Assembly (NCBI GenBank): GCA_964595485.1
Contig: CAZQQN010000042.1
Span: forward strand, 1 to 22,414
DNA from: CAZQQN01 sp964595485
GTDB lineage: Bacteria; Bacteroidota; Bacteroidia; CAILMK01; CAYYUA01
Length of the DNA stretch: 22,414 bases
Reading direction: 5' to 3'
Below the pieces are notes generated by a model. It had not been told where the DNA came from. It did not search any database and saw only the letters and a list, made by a program, of their open reading frames with translations. Shown piece after piece: positions 9,003-16,365 of the stretch; within the stretch, counting starts at the first letter, position 1; the number at the start of each line of letters is the position of its first letter. The translations under genes were made by a program, and so were the position numbers.

Positions 9003-9086
9003 TTAGGAATTTAAACGGTAACACCAAGGATTGTTTTTCTTGCTATCCTTTTCAACTTTAATAATCGAATAAGCATCAATATTCAT
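9003..9086 (-). CDS. Possible 27-codon small ORF between marR and adaptor
   Basis: An ATG overlapping the last codons of the MarR gene (11-nt overlap) opens a frame of 27 codons that ends in TAA four bases before the adaptor ATG. The peptide begins MNIDAYSIIKVEKDSKK and ends NPWCYRLNS, with no signal or membrane segment. It fits the gap precisely, as a translational coupling or leader peptide would, but it has no recognised homologue and open frames of this length arise by chance in AT-rich DNA. Confidence 0.2.
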   Translation of the reverse strand: MNIDAYSIIKVEKDSKKNNPWCYRLNS

Positions 9087-9522
9087 GATGAGCATGCTCA
9101 AATAATTGTTTTAATACCTTTTTACAGGTTGCCAGATCTTCCTGGTTCAACTCATTCTCCATCTCATAGTTGGTCTTCTTCACAATTTTCATCAATTCAG
9201 TATGAAGGCTTCTACCCTGACTGGTGAGGTACACCAACTTAATACGGCGGTCAGATTTATCAGCCTCACGGTAAACCCATTTCCGGGATTCCATGAAATC
9301 TATTATACGGGTTATAGAGGTTTTATCCCAGCCGGTGACCGCTGAAAAATGCTGTTGCTTTTGACCGCCTTCATGGATAAGTTTACTAAGAATAATCCAA
9401 TGGTCAAGGGAAACTTCATAGCCAGCTTTGGCAAAGTTGCTGTTCAGCTTTTGGGCAAGTACTTTGTAAGTCCTTCCAACTAAAAATCCCAGCGAATTCT
9501 CAATCTGAAAATCATCTTCCAT
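9076..9522 (-). CDS. MarR-family transcriptional regulator
   Basis: Winged-helix repressor of the MarR/SlyA family that would bind as a dimer to a palindrome and release on binding a small ligand, here probably controlling the efflux genes behind it. The longest frame begins at a TTG (9540), but the ATG at 9522 gives a 148-residue protein of normal family length and leaves the two TTGCAA boxes upstream, so it is preferred. The helix-turn-helix lies at about 56-80 (HFSAVTGWDKTSITRIID) and the wing at 85-103 with the signature DKSDRR...VYLTSQG. Flanking N- and C-terminal helices form the dimer interface. It is the first gene of the efflux operon, 77 bp upstream of the adaptor, and is divergent from the glycosyltransferase. 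Autoregulation is suggested by operator-like boxes overlapping a -7 element. Confidence 0.92.
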   Translation of the reverse strand: MEDDFQIENSLGFLVGRTYKVLAQKLNSNFAKAGYEVSLDHWIILSKLIHEGGQKQQHFSAVTGWDKTSITRIIDFMESRKWVYREADKSDRRIKLVYLTSQGRSLHTELMKIVKKTNYEMENELNQEDLATCKKVLKQLFEHAHHEY

Positions 9523-9533
9523 CCAATAAATTT

Positions 9534-9562
9534 GTTGCAATTAAAACAGTTGCAAATGTAAC
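9534..9562 (-). promoter_or_regulatory. Candidate MarR operator overlapping a -7 box
   Basis: Two copies of GTTGCAA (9534-9540 and 9549-9555) repeat with a 15-bp period. Because TTGCAA is itself palindromic, the pair forms a symmetric site with a 9-bp spacer. The upstream copy lies in a wider imperfect palindrome (GTTGCAAATGTAAC, 9549-9562). On the minus strand it overlaps TACATTTG (9560-9553), a match to the Bacteroidota -7 consensus TAnnTTTG. No TTG -33 element was found at 17-23 bp. Binding here would block transcription of the efflux operon. Confidence 0.5.
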
Positions 9563-9874
9563 CAATTTTTTCAGTGATCATTAATCGGGCAAAAAGAATG
9601 CAGGAAGAACTTAAATGCTTCAAATTTAGCATTTTATAAAAGTACCTTATTTAATCGGTAAGCACCTGAGCGACAATTTTATTTAGACTCCCTTGATTTT
9701 CTTCTCACCTAAAGTAAGCAATTAAAGAATGCTTTTTTGAAGGAAATGTTTCATTTTTGTTAGCTTGTTATCAAAAAAAAACAATGCATTAACACCTACG
9801 TGTTATTCAAATCATCAGCAATTGGTCATTTTGATTACTGTCAGTAAAGAGGATAACGCAATCCTGGTATTAAT
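9541..9874. other. Divergent regulatory region, marR / glycosyltransferase
   Basis: Non-coding spacer of 334 bp between divergent genes. Besides the MarR-type boxes it holds three inverted repeats: AAATGCT/AGCATTT (9613-9619, 9628-9634), TAACAC/GTGTTA (9790-9795, 9800-9805) and TTACTG-T-CAGTAA (9835-9847). A second TAnnTTTG match on the minus strand (TAAATTTG, 9628-9621) sits in the loop and second arm of the first repeat. None has a -33 TTG at the right distance, so promoter positions are uncertain. Confidence 0.55.
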
Positions 9875-10561
9875 TTGGACGTTAGCATTATTATTCCAAC
9901 ACTCAATGAGGCTGAGAATTTAAGGCGTTTAATTCCCTACCTCAGGCATAATTTGCCCAAAAACACATCAGTAGAGTTCATTATCGCGGATGGGGGAAGT
10001 AACGATGGAACAACAGAAATTGCGTATAACCATCCTGTGGATTTGATCCGGGTAAATATTCAAAGTCGTGCATGCCAAATAAATGAAGGCGCTAAAAAGG
10101 CAAAAGGTAACACCTTGTATTTCCTTCATGCGGATACCTTTCCACCATCCAACTTTATTCAACTCATCCAAAAGGCCTTGGATAGCGACTTTAAGGCGGG
10201 CAGTTTTCGGCTATCTTTCGACATGGACCATTGGTTTTTAAAGGCCTTTGCCTGGTTTACAAGGTTCAATATAACGGCATTTCGTTTCGGTGATCAAAGC
10301 TTATTTATTACAGCTGAGGCATTTCAAAGCATTGGTGGTTTTAATGAAGAACTCTCGGTGATGGAGGATCAGGAAATCATCTATCGAGTAAAAAAGCAGG
10401 TACCTTTTATAGTCCTACAGGAAGCTGTGATCTCTTCAGCCCGCAAGTACCGGGAAAACGGAATTTATTATCAGCAAGGTTTGTATATCATCGCTTTTCT
10501 GGCCTACTACATCGGGGTTGATCCCAAGCGCTTAATGCGATGGGTTAATAAACTATCATAA
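9875..10561 (+). CDS. Glycosyltransferase family 2 (TIGR04283-like)
   Basis: Transfers a sugar from a nucleotide-sugar donor to an unknown acceptor; the family is often annotated as radical SAM/selenodomain-associated transferase 2. The 228 residues show the GT-A fold: VSIIIPTLNEAENL at 3-16, the nucleotide-binding IIADGGSNDGT at 36-46, the family-typical RACQINEGAKKAKG at 65-78, the DxD-like LHADT at 84-88, GDQSLFI at 139-145, and the acceptor-side GGFNEELSVMEDQE at 154-167. There is no signal peptide; a hydrophobic patch near 202-213 may touch the membrane. The frame has no ATG before residue 117 and an in-frame stop at 9854, so TTG at 9875 is the likely start. The usual partner (TIGR04282) is not adjacent. 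It stands alone with palindromic sites upstream. Confidence 0.9.
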   Translation: MDVSIIIPTLNEAENLRRLIPYLRHNLPKNTSVEFIIADGGSNDGTTEIAYNHPVDLIRVNIQSRACQINEGAKKAKGNTLYFLHADTFPPSNFIQLIQKALDSDFKAGSFRLSFDMDHWFLKAFAWFTRFNITAFRFGDQSLFITAEAFQSIGGFNEELSVMEDQEIIYRVKKQVPFIVLQEAVISSARKYRENGIYYQQGLYIIAFLAYYIGVDPKRLMRWVNKLS

Positions 10562-10655
10562 GCCAGTTAGTTGGACCAGTTTATCAAGTCCTTCAAATTA
10601 CAGGCTTCGAATAACTTGCTAACCGTTCCCAATGGCTGGATTTCATTGGCTAACA

Positions 10656-10669
10656 TGATAAACTTATCA
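10656..10669. repeat. 14-bp palindrome in convergent spacer
   Basis: TGATAA-AC-TTATCA is a perfect palindrome in the 203-bp spacer between the convergent glycosyltransferase and SirB1-like genes. A second inverted repeat, CCAATG/CATTGG (10629-10634, 10644-10649), lies just before it. Neither is followed by a T-tract, so they are not classical terminators; they may help end transcription or bind a protein. Confidence 0.35.
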
Positions 10670-10764
10670 CCCGTATTTTAGCTTTGAAAAAATTGAGATG
10701 ACGATGACGGTAATAAGCATACCTGTTAAAGATGGAAATTACCCCTCATGAGCTTTATTCATTG

Positions 10765-11670
10765 CTAAGCAAACTCTTCCAATGTTGCCAATAATTCTCC
10801 CACTTCTGCCGATCGGTGAGTATCATTAAGGTTTTCGTAGGAATAGATCAGGTTTCTGCAAACGCGCATTAGGATGTGCACATTAGAGCAAGGTTCATAA
10901 TAAGTTTCTTCCGGTTCAAGGCTTAATTGTTTGAGAAATTGATCAATATTCCATTGGCTGAAAACAGTCCCTTTGTTAAAGGCATTGATGTAAAAAAGGG
11001 TTTTTCCTTCCTGGCTCGGCTCAAGGTAATCATAACCTTGTATGCTTGATTCATCCGGAAAGGTATCCTGATCCTTATAGGCCAGCACAAAATGCTGTGG
11101 CAGGTTAACCCCATAAACGGGCATTCCGACTCGCTGGCAAATAATAGCGTAAATTGTAGCCAGTGAGATCGGGTTTCCTTTTCGGTTGTCCATCACTTTA
11201 TTGATATAGGAATTTTCAGGAGAATGATAATCGTCAGCATCTCCCCGAAAGCGATAGACGTTGTAAAAAATGTAATTGACCTTCTTAATCTTTTCAAGTG
11301 GTGTAAGATCTTTATTCAGTTCAACCCACAAATCAAGCTTGATTCGATCTATTTTCCGGTTCAGTTCTTCCTTATCCAAGTCCGGAAAACGGTAACAGGC
11401 AACCAAATAAGCTCCTTCAAATAAATCTTTGCCACCATTCTCTGCCCATTGCCTGAGATTGCCTTTGACTTCTTCAAGGTGGACTTTTTGCTTGATATGG
11501 TCAATTTTTTTCTGGTGAACCATGTTGAGGTTATCCAGTGGGATATCATCAAGCAAGGTGATCACTTCCCTACCGTATGAAAGTAGTTTATCAGTAACAT
11601 GGTTAACGACTTCCTCATCAGAGTCGTCCAAAAGGTTTACCAAGGCTTCAATTTCTTTCTGCTCAGCCAT
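10765..11670 (-). CDS. SirB1-like transglutaminase-fold protein
   Basis: Member of the SirB1/transglutaminase-like core 2 family, whose biochemical role is unsettled. The 301 residues begin with a helical region (about 1-70) with weak HEAT-like character, followed by the family core. The motif RKGNPISLA at 163-171 and LPQHFVLAY at 190-198, with His193, are the signature; the catalytic cysteine of true transglutaminases is not evident at the usual place, where GNPISL stands. The tail carries a helical segment with several Cys (SNVHILMRVCRNL). There is no signal peptide, so it is likely cytoplasmic. ATG start at 11670; AGGAG lies 13 bases upstream, one of the few Shine-Dalgarno-like sequences in the window, though far from the start. 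It lies 71 bp behind topA, separated from it by a strong hairpin. Confidence 0.88.
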   Translation of the reverse strand: MAEQKEIEALVNLLDDSDEEVVNHVTDKLLSYGREVITLLDDIPLDNLNMVHQKKIDHIKQKVHLEEVKGNLRQWAENGGKDLFEGAYLVACYRFPDLDKEELNRKIDRIKLDLWVELNKDLTPLEKIKKVNYIFYNVYRFRGDADDYHSPENSYINKVMDNRKGNPISLATIYAIICQRVGMPVYGVNLPQHFVLAYKDQDTFPDESSIQGYDYLEPSQEGKTLFYINAFNKGTVFSQWNIDQFLKQLSLEPEETYYEPCSNVHILMRVCRNLIYSYENLNDTHRSAEVGELLATLEEFA

Positions 11671-11706
11671 TTTTATCGTATTACTCCTGTTACAATGCTT
11701 CCAATT

Positions 11707-11734
11707 AACCAGTATTTTCCAGAAAATACTGGTT
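11707..11734 (-). terminator. Hairpin between topA and SirB1-like gene
   Basis: AACCAGTATTTT (11707-11718) and AAAATACTGGTT (11723-11734) form a perfect 12-bp stem with a four-base loop, the strongest simple hairpin seen in the window. It begins 7 bases past the topA stop on the minus strand. The arm is followed by AATTGG rather than a long T-run, so it is either a terminator of modest strength or an mRNA-stabilising or processing structure that splits topA from the next gene. Confidence 0.65.
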
Positions 11735-11741
11735 TGAAAAT

Positions 11742-14165
11742 TTAACTCGACTTCTTAGATTTAGTCTTCTTTGCACTGCTACTACTGCTTTTTTTCGTTG
11801 CCCCGCCTTTCTTATTAGCAGCCTTTTTCGCACCACCTTTCTTTCCCTTACCGGATTGGTTTTCAGGGTCGCTAATGATCTCAATACATTCTTCCTTCGT
11901 TAGCTGCTCTCCATCCTTGCCCTTCGGTATTTTGAAATTTTTCTTATTGTAAGAAATATAAGGGCCAAAACGACCTCTCAATAATTTAACGGTACCCTGG
12001 TCATGCTCAAAAGAGAGGATGGTACGCCTCCTTTCGGCTTCCCGCTTTTCTTCAATAACTTCTGTAGCCCTTTCGTAATTAACCGTGTAAGGATCATCCT
12101 CTTTGGGCAGGGAGTAAAATTTATTGTCATGTTTTACATAAGGACCGAACCGGCCAATTGAAACTTGCACAGGTTTTTCTTCGTATTCGCCCAACTCACG
12201 GGGCAATTTGAACAGCTCAAGGGCCTCTTCCAGGGTGATATTCTCCAATAACTGCCCATCCCGGAGTTTAGCAAACTTAGGCTTTTCCTCTTCTTCCCTG
12301 TCGCCTATTTGGGCAAAGGCCCCATATTTACCTATCTTTACATAAATATTCCGGCCAGATTCAGGATCCTTGCCTAAATGACGCTCTCCTTTAAATTTCG
12401 TGGTATTTTCAGCCGTTTCCTCAACAGTCTTATGAAAACGGGAATAGAAATCATCTATCATCCTTCGCCACTCTTGATCACCATGGGCAATTTCATCAAA
12501 TTGTTTTTCAACTTTAGCAGTGAAATTGAAATCCATGATGTTATCAAAGTATTGGGTCAGAAAATCATTGACTACCATACCGGTATTGGTAGGGAATAGT
12601 TTACCCTTATCGCCACCGTGATTTTCGGTTTTCTGCTCCTCTTCGATTTTTGCATTCTGGAGGTTCAATACCCGGTAATTTCTTGTCTTTCCCTCTTTAC
12701 TGGTTTTTTCTATGTACCCTCTTTTTTGGATGGTGGAGATGGTAGGTGCATAAGTAGAAGGTCTACCAATACCCAATTCTTCAAGTTTTTTAACCAAAGA
12801 AGCTTCTGTATAACGAGCCGGGGGCCGCGTAAAACGTTCAGTAGCTGTTATCTGGTCCATGGCTAATTTTTGTCCTTCCCAGAGAGGTGGCAATAGGCTT
12901 TCATCGGCTTTTTCATCCTGTTGCTCCTCATCAGAAGATTCAATGTATACGGCAAGGAAACCGTCAAATTTTACAACTTCTCCAGTAGCTGTAAACTGCT
13001 GCTCACTTTCTGATACGTTAATCTTAACAGTTGTCTTTTCCAGCTCCGCATCTGCCATCTGAGAGGCAATGGTACGCTTCCGGATCAACTCGTAAAGCTT
13101 TTGGTCATCATCTCCGGTATCCACTTTCCGCCTATGGATATTAGTGGGGCGGATAGCTTCGTGGGCTTCTTGTGCGCTTTCACTTTTTGTCTGAAACTGT
13201 CTGGTTTTGGCGTATTGGTCACCGTAAGTCTGCTTAACCTCTTTATTGGTTTGGCTTATAGCATCGTTTGAAAGGTTCACTGAATCGGTCCGCATGTAAG
13301 TAATATACCCAGACTCATAAAGTCGCTGGGCAAGGGTCATTGTTTTGGAAACCGAATAGCCAAGCTTTCTGCTAGCTTCTTGCTGCAATGTAGAAGTGGT
13401 AAAAGGGGCTGATGGTCTCCTTTTCGTTGGTTTTTTCTCGATAGACGCTATTGAAAATAGGGATTCCCGGCAAGCTTGTAAAAATGATTGCGCCTCATCG
13501 AATTCCTTGAATTTATGAGGTAGCTCAGCCTTCAAGGTACTATTCTCAGGCTTTTCATTTTTATCAAGGGGCGTAAATTCTGCTGTAACACGGAAAAAAT
13601 TATCGGGTTTGAATTGATTGATCTCCCGTTCTCGCTCAACAATCAACCGAACAGCAACACTCTGCACCCTGCCGGCAGATAGGGAAGGACGAACTTTACG
13701 CCATAAAACAGGCGACAACTCAAAACCCACTAAACGATCTAAAATTCGCCTGGCCTGTTGGGCATCTACTAGGTTTTTATCAATTTCCCTTGGCTTCTCA
13801 AGTGCTTGTTCAATAGCATCTTTCGTGATTTCATGGAAAACGATACGGTAGGTTTTAGCCTGGTCCAGGTTCAAAGCCTCTTTCAAATGCCAGGATATGG
13901 CCTCTCCCTCACGGTCCTCATCCGTTGCTAACCAAATCCGTTCTGCTTCCTTTCCAAGTTTTTTCAATTCATTGACCAATTGCTTTTTATCAGAGGGAAT
14001 CTGGTAATTAGGCTCATAGTTCTGATCGACATCCACAGAAATTTTATCAGGAGCAAGGTCGCGGATGTGGCCATAACATGATTTAACCGTGTAATCCTTA
14101 CCCAGGAATTTTTCAATGGTCTTAGCCTTCGCAGGGGATTCTACTATGACTAAATTTTTGGTCAT
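11742..14165 (-). CDS. topA: DNA topoisomerase I (type IA)
   Basis: Relaxes negatively supercoiled DNA through a transient 5'-phosphotyrosine single-strand break. ATG at 14165 is preferred over an in-frame TTG at 14171, giving 807 residues starting MTKNLVIVES. The Toprim domain has Glu9 and the acidic triad in TDEDREGE (Asp82, Asp84, Glu86). The catalytic Tyr290 lies in YITYMRTDS. A conserved GIGRPSTYAPTISTI stretch follows. Instead of the cysteine zinc fingers of the E. coli enzyme, the C-terminus carries three topoisomerase C-terminal repeats (IGKYGAF, IGRFGPYV and RGRFGPYI cores), then a low-complexity Lys/Ser/Gly tail of about 35 residues, probably for DNA or RNA polymerase contact. It starts 36 bp after the second M43 protease gene with no terminator in between, so read-through or an internal promoter are both possible. 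Confidence 0.97.
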   Translation of the reverse strand: MTKNLVIVESPAKAKTIEKFLGKDYTVKSCYGHIRDLAPDKISVDVDQNYEPNYQIPSDKKQLVNELKKLGKEAERIWLATDEDREGEAISWHLKEALNLDQAKTYRIVFHEITKDAIEQALEKPREIDKNLVDAQQARRILDRLVGFELSPVLWRKVRPSLSAGRVQSVAVRLIVEREREINQFKPDNFFRVTAEFTPLDKNEKPENSTLKAELPHKFKEFDEAQSFLQACRESLFSIASIEKKPTKRRPSAPFTTSTLQQEASRKLGYSVSKTMTLAQRLYESGYITYMRTDSVNLSNDAISQTNKEVKQTYGDQYAKTRQFQTKSESAQEAHEAIRPTNIHRRKVDTGDDDQKLYELIRKRTIASQMADAELEKTTVKINVSESEQQFTATGEVVKFDGFLAVYIESSDEEQQDEKADESLLPPLWEGQKLAMDQITATERFTRPPARYTEASLVKKLEELGIGRPSTYAPTISTIQKRGYIEKTSKEGKTRNYRVLNLQNAKIEEEQKTENHGGDKGKLFPTNTGMVVNDFLTQYFDNIMDFNFTAKVEKQFDEIAHGDQEWRRMIDDFYSRFHKTVEETAENTTKFKGERHLGKDPESGRNIYVKIGKYGAFAQIGDREEEEKPKFAKLRDGQLLENITLEEALELFKLPRELGEYEEKPVQVSIGRFGPYVKHDNKFYSLPKEDDPYTVNYERATEVIEEKREAERRRTILSFEHDQGTVKLLRGRFGPYISYNKKNFKIPKGKDGEQLTKEECIEIISDPENQSGKGKKGGAKKAANKKGGATKKSSSSSAKKTKSKKSS

Positions 14166-14201
14166 ATACAATTTTTAAAGTTTGATAAAAGCACATAAGC
14201 G

Positions 14202-16310
14202 TTACTCAATAACAACAATTTTCTTGGTAATTGTTTGTTCTTCACTGCTGAAATGCAAATAATATACACCGTTTCCTGAAATATTCAAGTCAGCCTTTTC
14301 AAAGACGATTGGCTGATTATCAGCAATACCTATATTATCCTTTTTCATTAATTGTTTTCCTGCCATATCAGTTACTTGAATTCCTAAAGCATCTGAAGGG
14401 TTATCCCCTTGAATACGGATTTTATTAGCGGTAACAGGATTCGGATAGATTTTAAACCGCTGTTCCTCGCTTCCTGCCAAGCCTTCCTGTCCGGTAGGCT
14501 CTTGCTGGTCTTCAACCTTTTTGTTCATTCTTACATTATCAATGAAAATATTGTTGCCGGGCCTATTGGACTCAAAATTAAAGCGCACCATGAGGTTTTT
14601 CTGCTTGGTTAGCTCCACACTTTTTGTTTCCCAGTCATCTTCGGATTGAGGATAGAATTCTGAATCTTTGGGATCGTGAGTAGGTAGGTCTAAAGCAGCC
14701 CTGTAACGTTCCTTCGGAACCCAGGTTTCGCCACAGTCAGAAGAAACCTCAATTTTTAATTCATCAAAAGTTGAGGTTTTCTTCTTTGCATAAGCCATGT
14801 CAAATTTCAAAACTCGATCATCTGTAGCGCTAAGATCCAGCTTAGGCAACCGGAATACACTACTCTGATCGTTTTCAAAATCAAAATTATTCAGGTATAA
14901 AGAAGCATTCCCAAAGTTTGAAGCTTTTTGTGTTGTTTGCCATTGATTCCCGGTTAAATTGGGCTTGATTATTAAACCCCGCTTCCTGAATTTTTTCTCC
15001 TCAAAACTCTCGAAATAGCTTTTTTGGATTTCTTTATCTTCATCCAAAACTTGGATCAAGGATTTTTTTTCAACTTGATCTTTACCCTGATCATTAATCA
15101 GCGTTAGTTTAACCGTGTATTCTCCGGGTTTGTTAAAACTTACTTTCGGCGATTTACTTTTTGGATCGGTTAAGAAACCTTCAGGAATGTCCCACTTTAT
15201 TTTATCTGCCGTACCTGACTGTAACCCATTATCACCAAACTTCAGTTTATAGCCTATTTCTACCTTCTCACAAGGAAATACATATTTCTTCTCTGTTTCA
15301 ATGGATTCTATCTCCGGACTTTGGGTTTCATCCTTTACCCCGGTTTCGGCAAGGTTAGCCTCGGAAACTAAAGCTTCCCTTGCATAACGATTATTGGCAG
15401 GAGGAAGGAAGCTTAACATCCTTGATTTTTGTCCTTCGGTAAAGGCAGCGCCACAAGTAGTGTAATCCATGTAATTGGTTTCCATATCAGGGAAATCCTT
15501 TCCAGCTGGATTACTTGTGTAATCACAAGTATTAACATTGTTACACCTTTGAATGCCATTTCGCTGCTCTATTGGCGGAGTGTCATCTACTCGGTCATTT
15601 TGGGATGTACAGCCGCCCTGAAAAGGATGAAACAACCCAAGGTAGTGCCCAACTTCGTGAGTCATGGTCCGGTCATCATACTCCAGGTTAGAGGACAAAA
15701 CAACGATTCCATCATCATCTCTACCCATCCATGGGAAATTGGCATAGGCAGAAACCTGACCACTTCCTCCTCTTGAAATATTGGCTACACTCCATACATT
15801 CAAATAGCTATCCGGGTCCCATTGAACTAAATCTTTCACATTGTCACCAGCATTGTTCGTTAAGCTGGTTTGAACCCGGTTAATGCCATTTGTTCGATTA
15901 CCATCCGGGTCAACCTGCGCCAATCGAAATTCAATATCCAGCTCAGCAATGCGATCGGAAAATACAGGCCTTACGTCTGCTGTATCCGCATTCTTTTTCT
16001 GGAAATCTCGGTTTAGGGTTTCAAGTGTTTCCAAAACCCGCTCTTTGGAAACATTGCTTTCTTTATCATCATACATGATATGAAAAACAATGGGAATTAT
16101 GAGCTTATCCCCGGTCGGTCTTTTTCCCTGGAAATTACCTTTTTTGATCTTTTTATTAACAGCTTTCTCTATCTTTTTAATCTGCGGGTTTTCTTCTACT
16201 TTTTCCTGGTAATAGGCATCTGTGCCACAAACGGGTTTTTCCGCTTGCCCTGCAACAAGTATAGGGAGTATACCTGAAAGAAAAAGAATAATGGGTAACT
16301 TTTTAGTCAT
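14202..16310 (-). CDS. Secreted M43 zinc metalloprotease with T9SS sorting domain
   Basis: Predicted extracellular protease of the pappalysin/cytophagalysin family (MEROPS M43). The 702 residues comprise a signal peptide (1-22), a short propeptide, and the catalytic domain (about 60-310) with zinc site HEVGHYLGLFH (His218, Glu219, His222, His228) and Met-turn NYMDY (Met281). Several Cys between them (GGCTSQ, QRCNNVNTC, YTTC) probably form disulfides. A PKD-like beta-sandwich follows (about 340-432), then a jelly-roll-like domain (about 440-605) with SSDCGETW and FIDNVRM, typical of adhesive or carbohydrate-binding modules of T9SS cargo. The type A sorting domain begins near 616 (RFKIYPNP, Tyr622) and ends in KKIVVIE. 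The T9SS machinery is not in the window. It is a tandem paralogue of the gene 55 bp upstream. Confidence 0.95.
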   Translation of the reverse strand: MTKKLPIILFLSGILPILVAGQAEKPVCGTDAYYQEKVEENPQIKKIEKAVNKKIKKGNFQGKRPTGDKLIIPIVFHIMYDDKESNVSKERVLETLETLNRDFQKKNADTADVRPVFSDRIAELDIEFRLAQVDPDGNRTNGINRVQTSLTNNAGDNVKDLVQWDPDSYLNVWSVANISRGGSGQVSAYANFPWMGRDDDGIVVLSSNLEYDDRTMTHEVGHYLGLFHPFQGGCTSQNDRVDDTPPIEQRNGIQRCNNVNTCDYTSNPAGKDFPDMETNYMDYTTCGAAFTEGQKSRMLSFLPPANNRYAREALVSEANLAETGVKDETQSPEIESIETEKKYVFPCEKVEIGYKLKFGDNGLQSGTADKIKWDIPEGFLTDPKSKSPKVSFNKPGEYTVKLTLINDQGKDQVEKKSLIQVLDEDKEIQKSYFESFEEKKFRKRGLIIKPNLTGNQWQTTQKASNFGNASLYLNNFDFENDQSSVFRLPKLDLSATDDRVLKFDMAYAKKKTSTFDELKIEVSSDCGETWVPKERYRAALDLPTHDPKDSEFYPQSEDDWETKSVELTKQKNLMVRFNFESNRPGNNIFIDNVRMNKKVEDQQEPTGQEGLAGSEEQRFKIYPNPVTANKIRIQGDNPSDALGIQVTDMAGKQLMKKDNIGIADNQPIVFEKADLNISGNGVYYLHFSSEEQTITKKIVVIE

Positions 16311-16365
16311 AGCTTAATTTTTTTGATTTTGCTTTTAACAATATTATTTAGTAAGGAAGTACAAT

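Noticed and set aside
9523..9540. TTG start giving a six-residue longer MarR protein
   Set aside because: The ATG at 9522 gives the normal family length and leaves the operator-like boxes outside the gene.
12618..12866. 82-codon plus-strand frame inside topA
   Set aside because: Antisense shadow of topA; the hydrophobic and Cys-rich look is a by-product of the opposite strand.
14166..14171. TTG start giving a two-residue longer topoisomerase
   Set aside because: ATG at 14165 matches the usual MTKNLVIVESP start of the family.
15429..15776. 115-codon plus-strand frame inside the M43 protease gene
   Set aside because: Antisense shadow of a strongly supported coding region.
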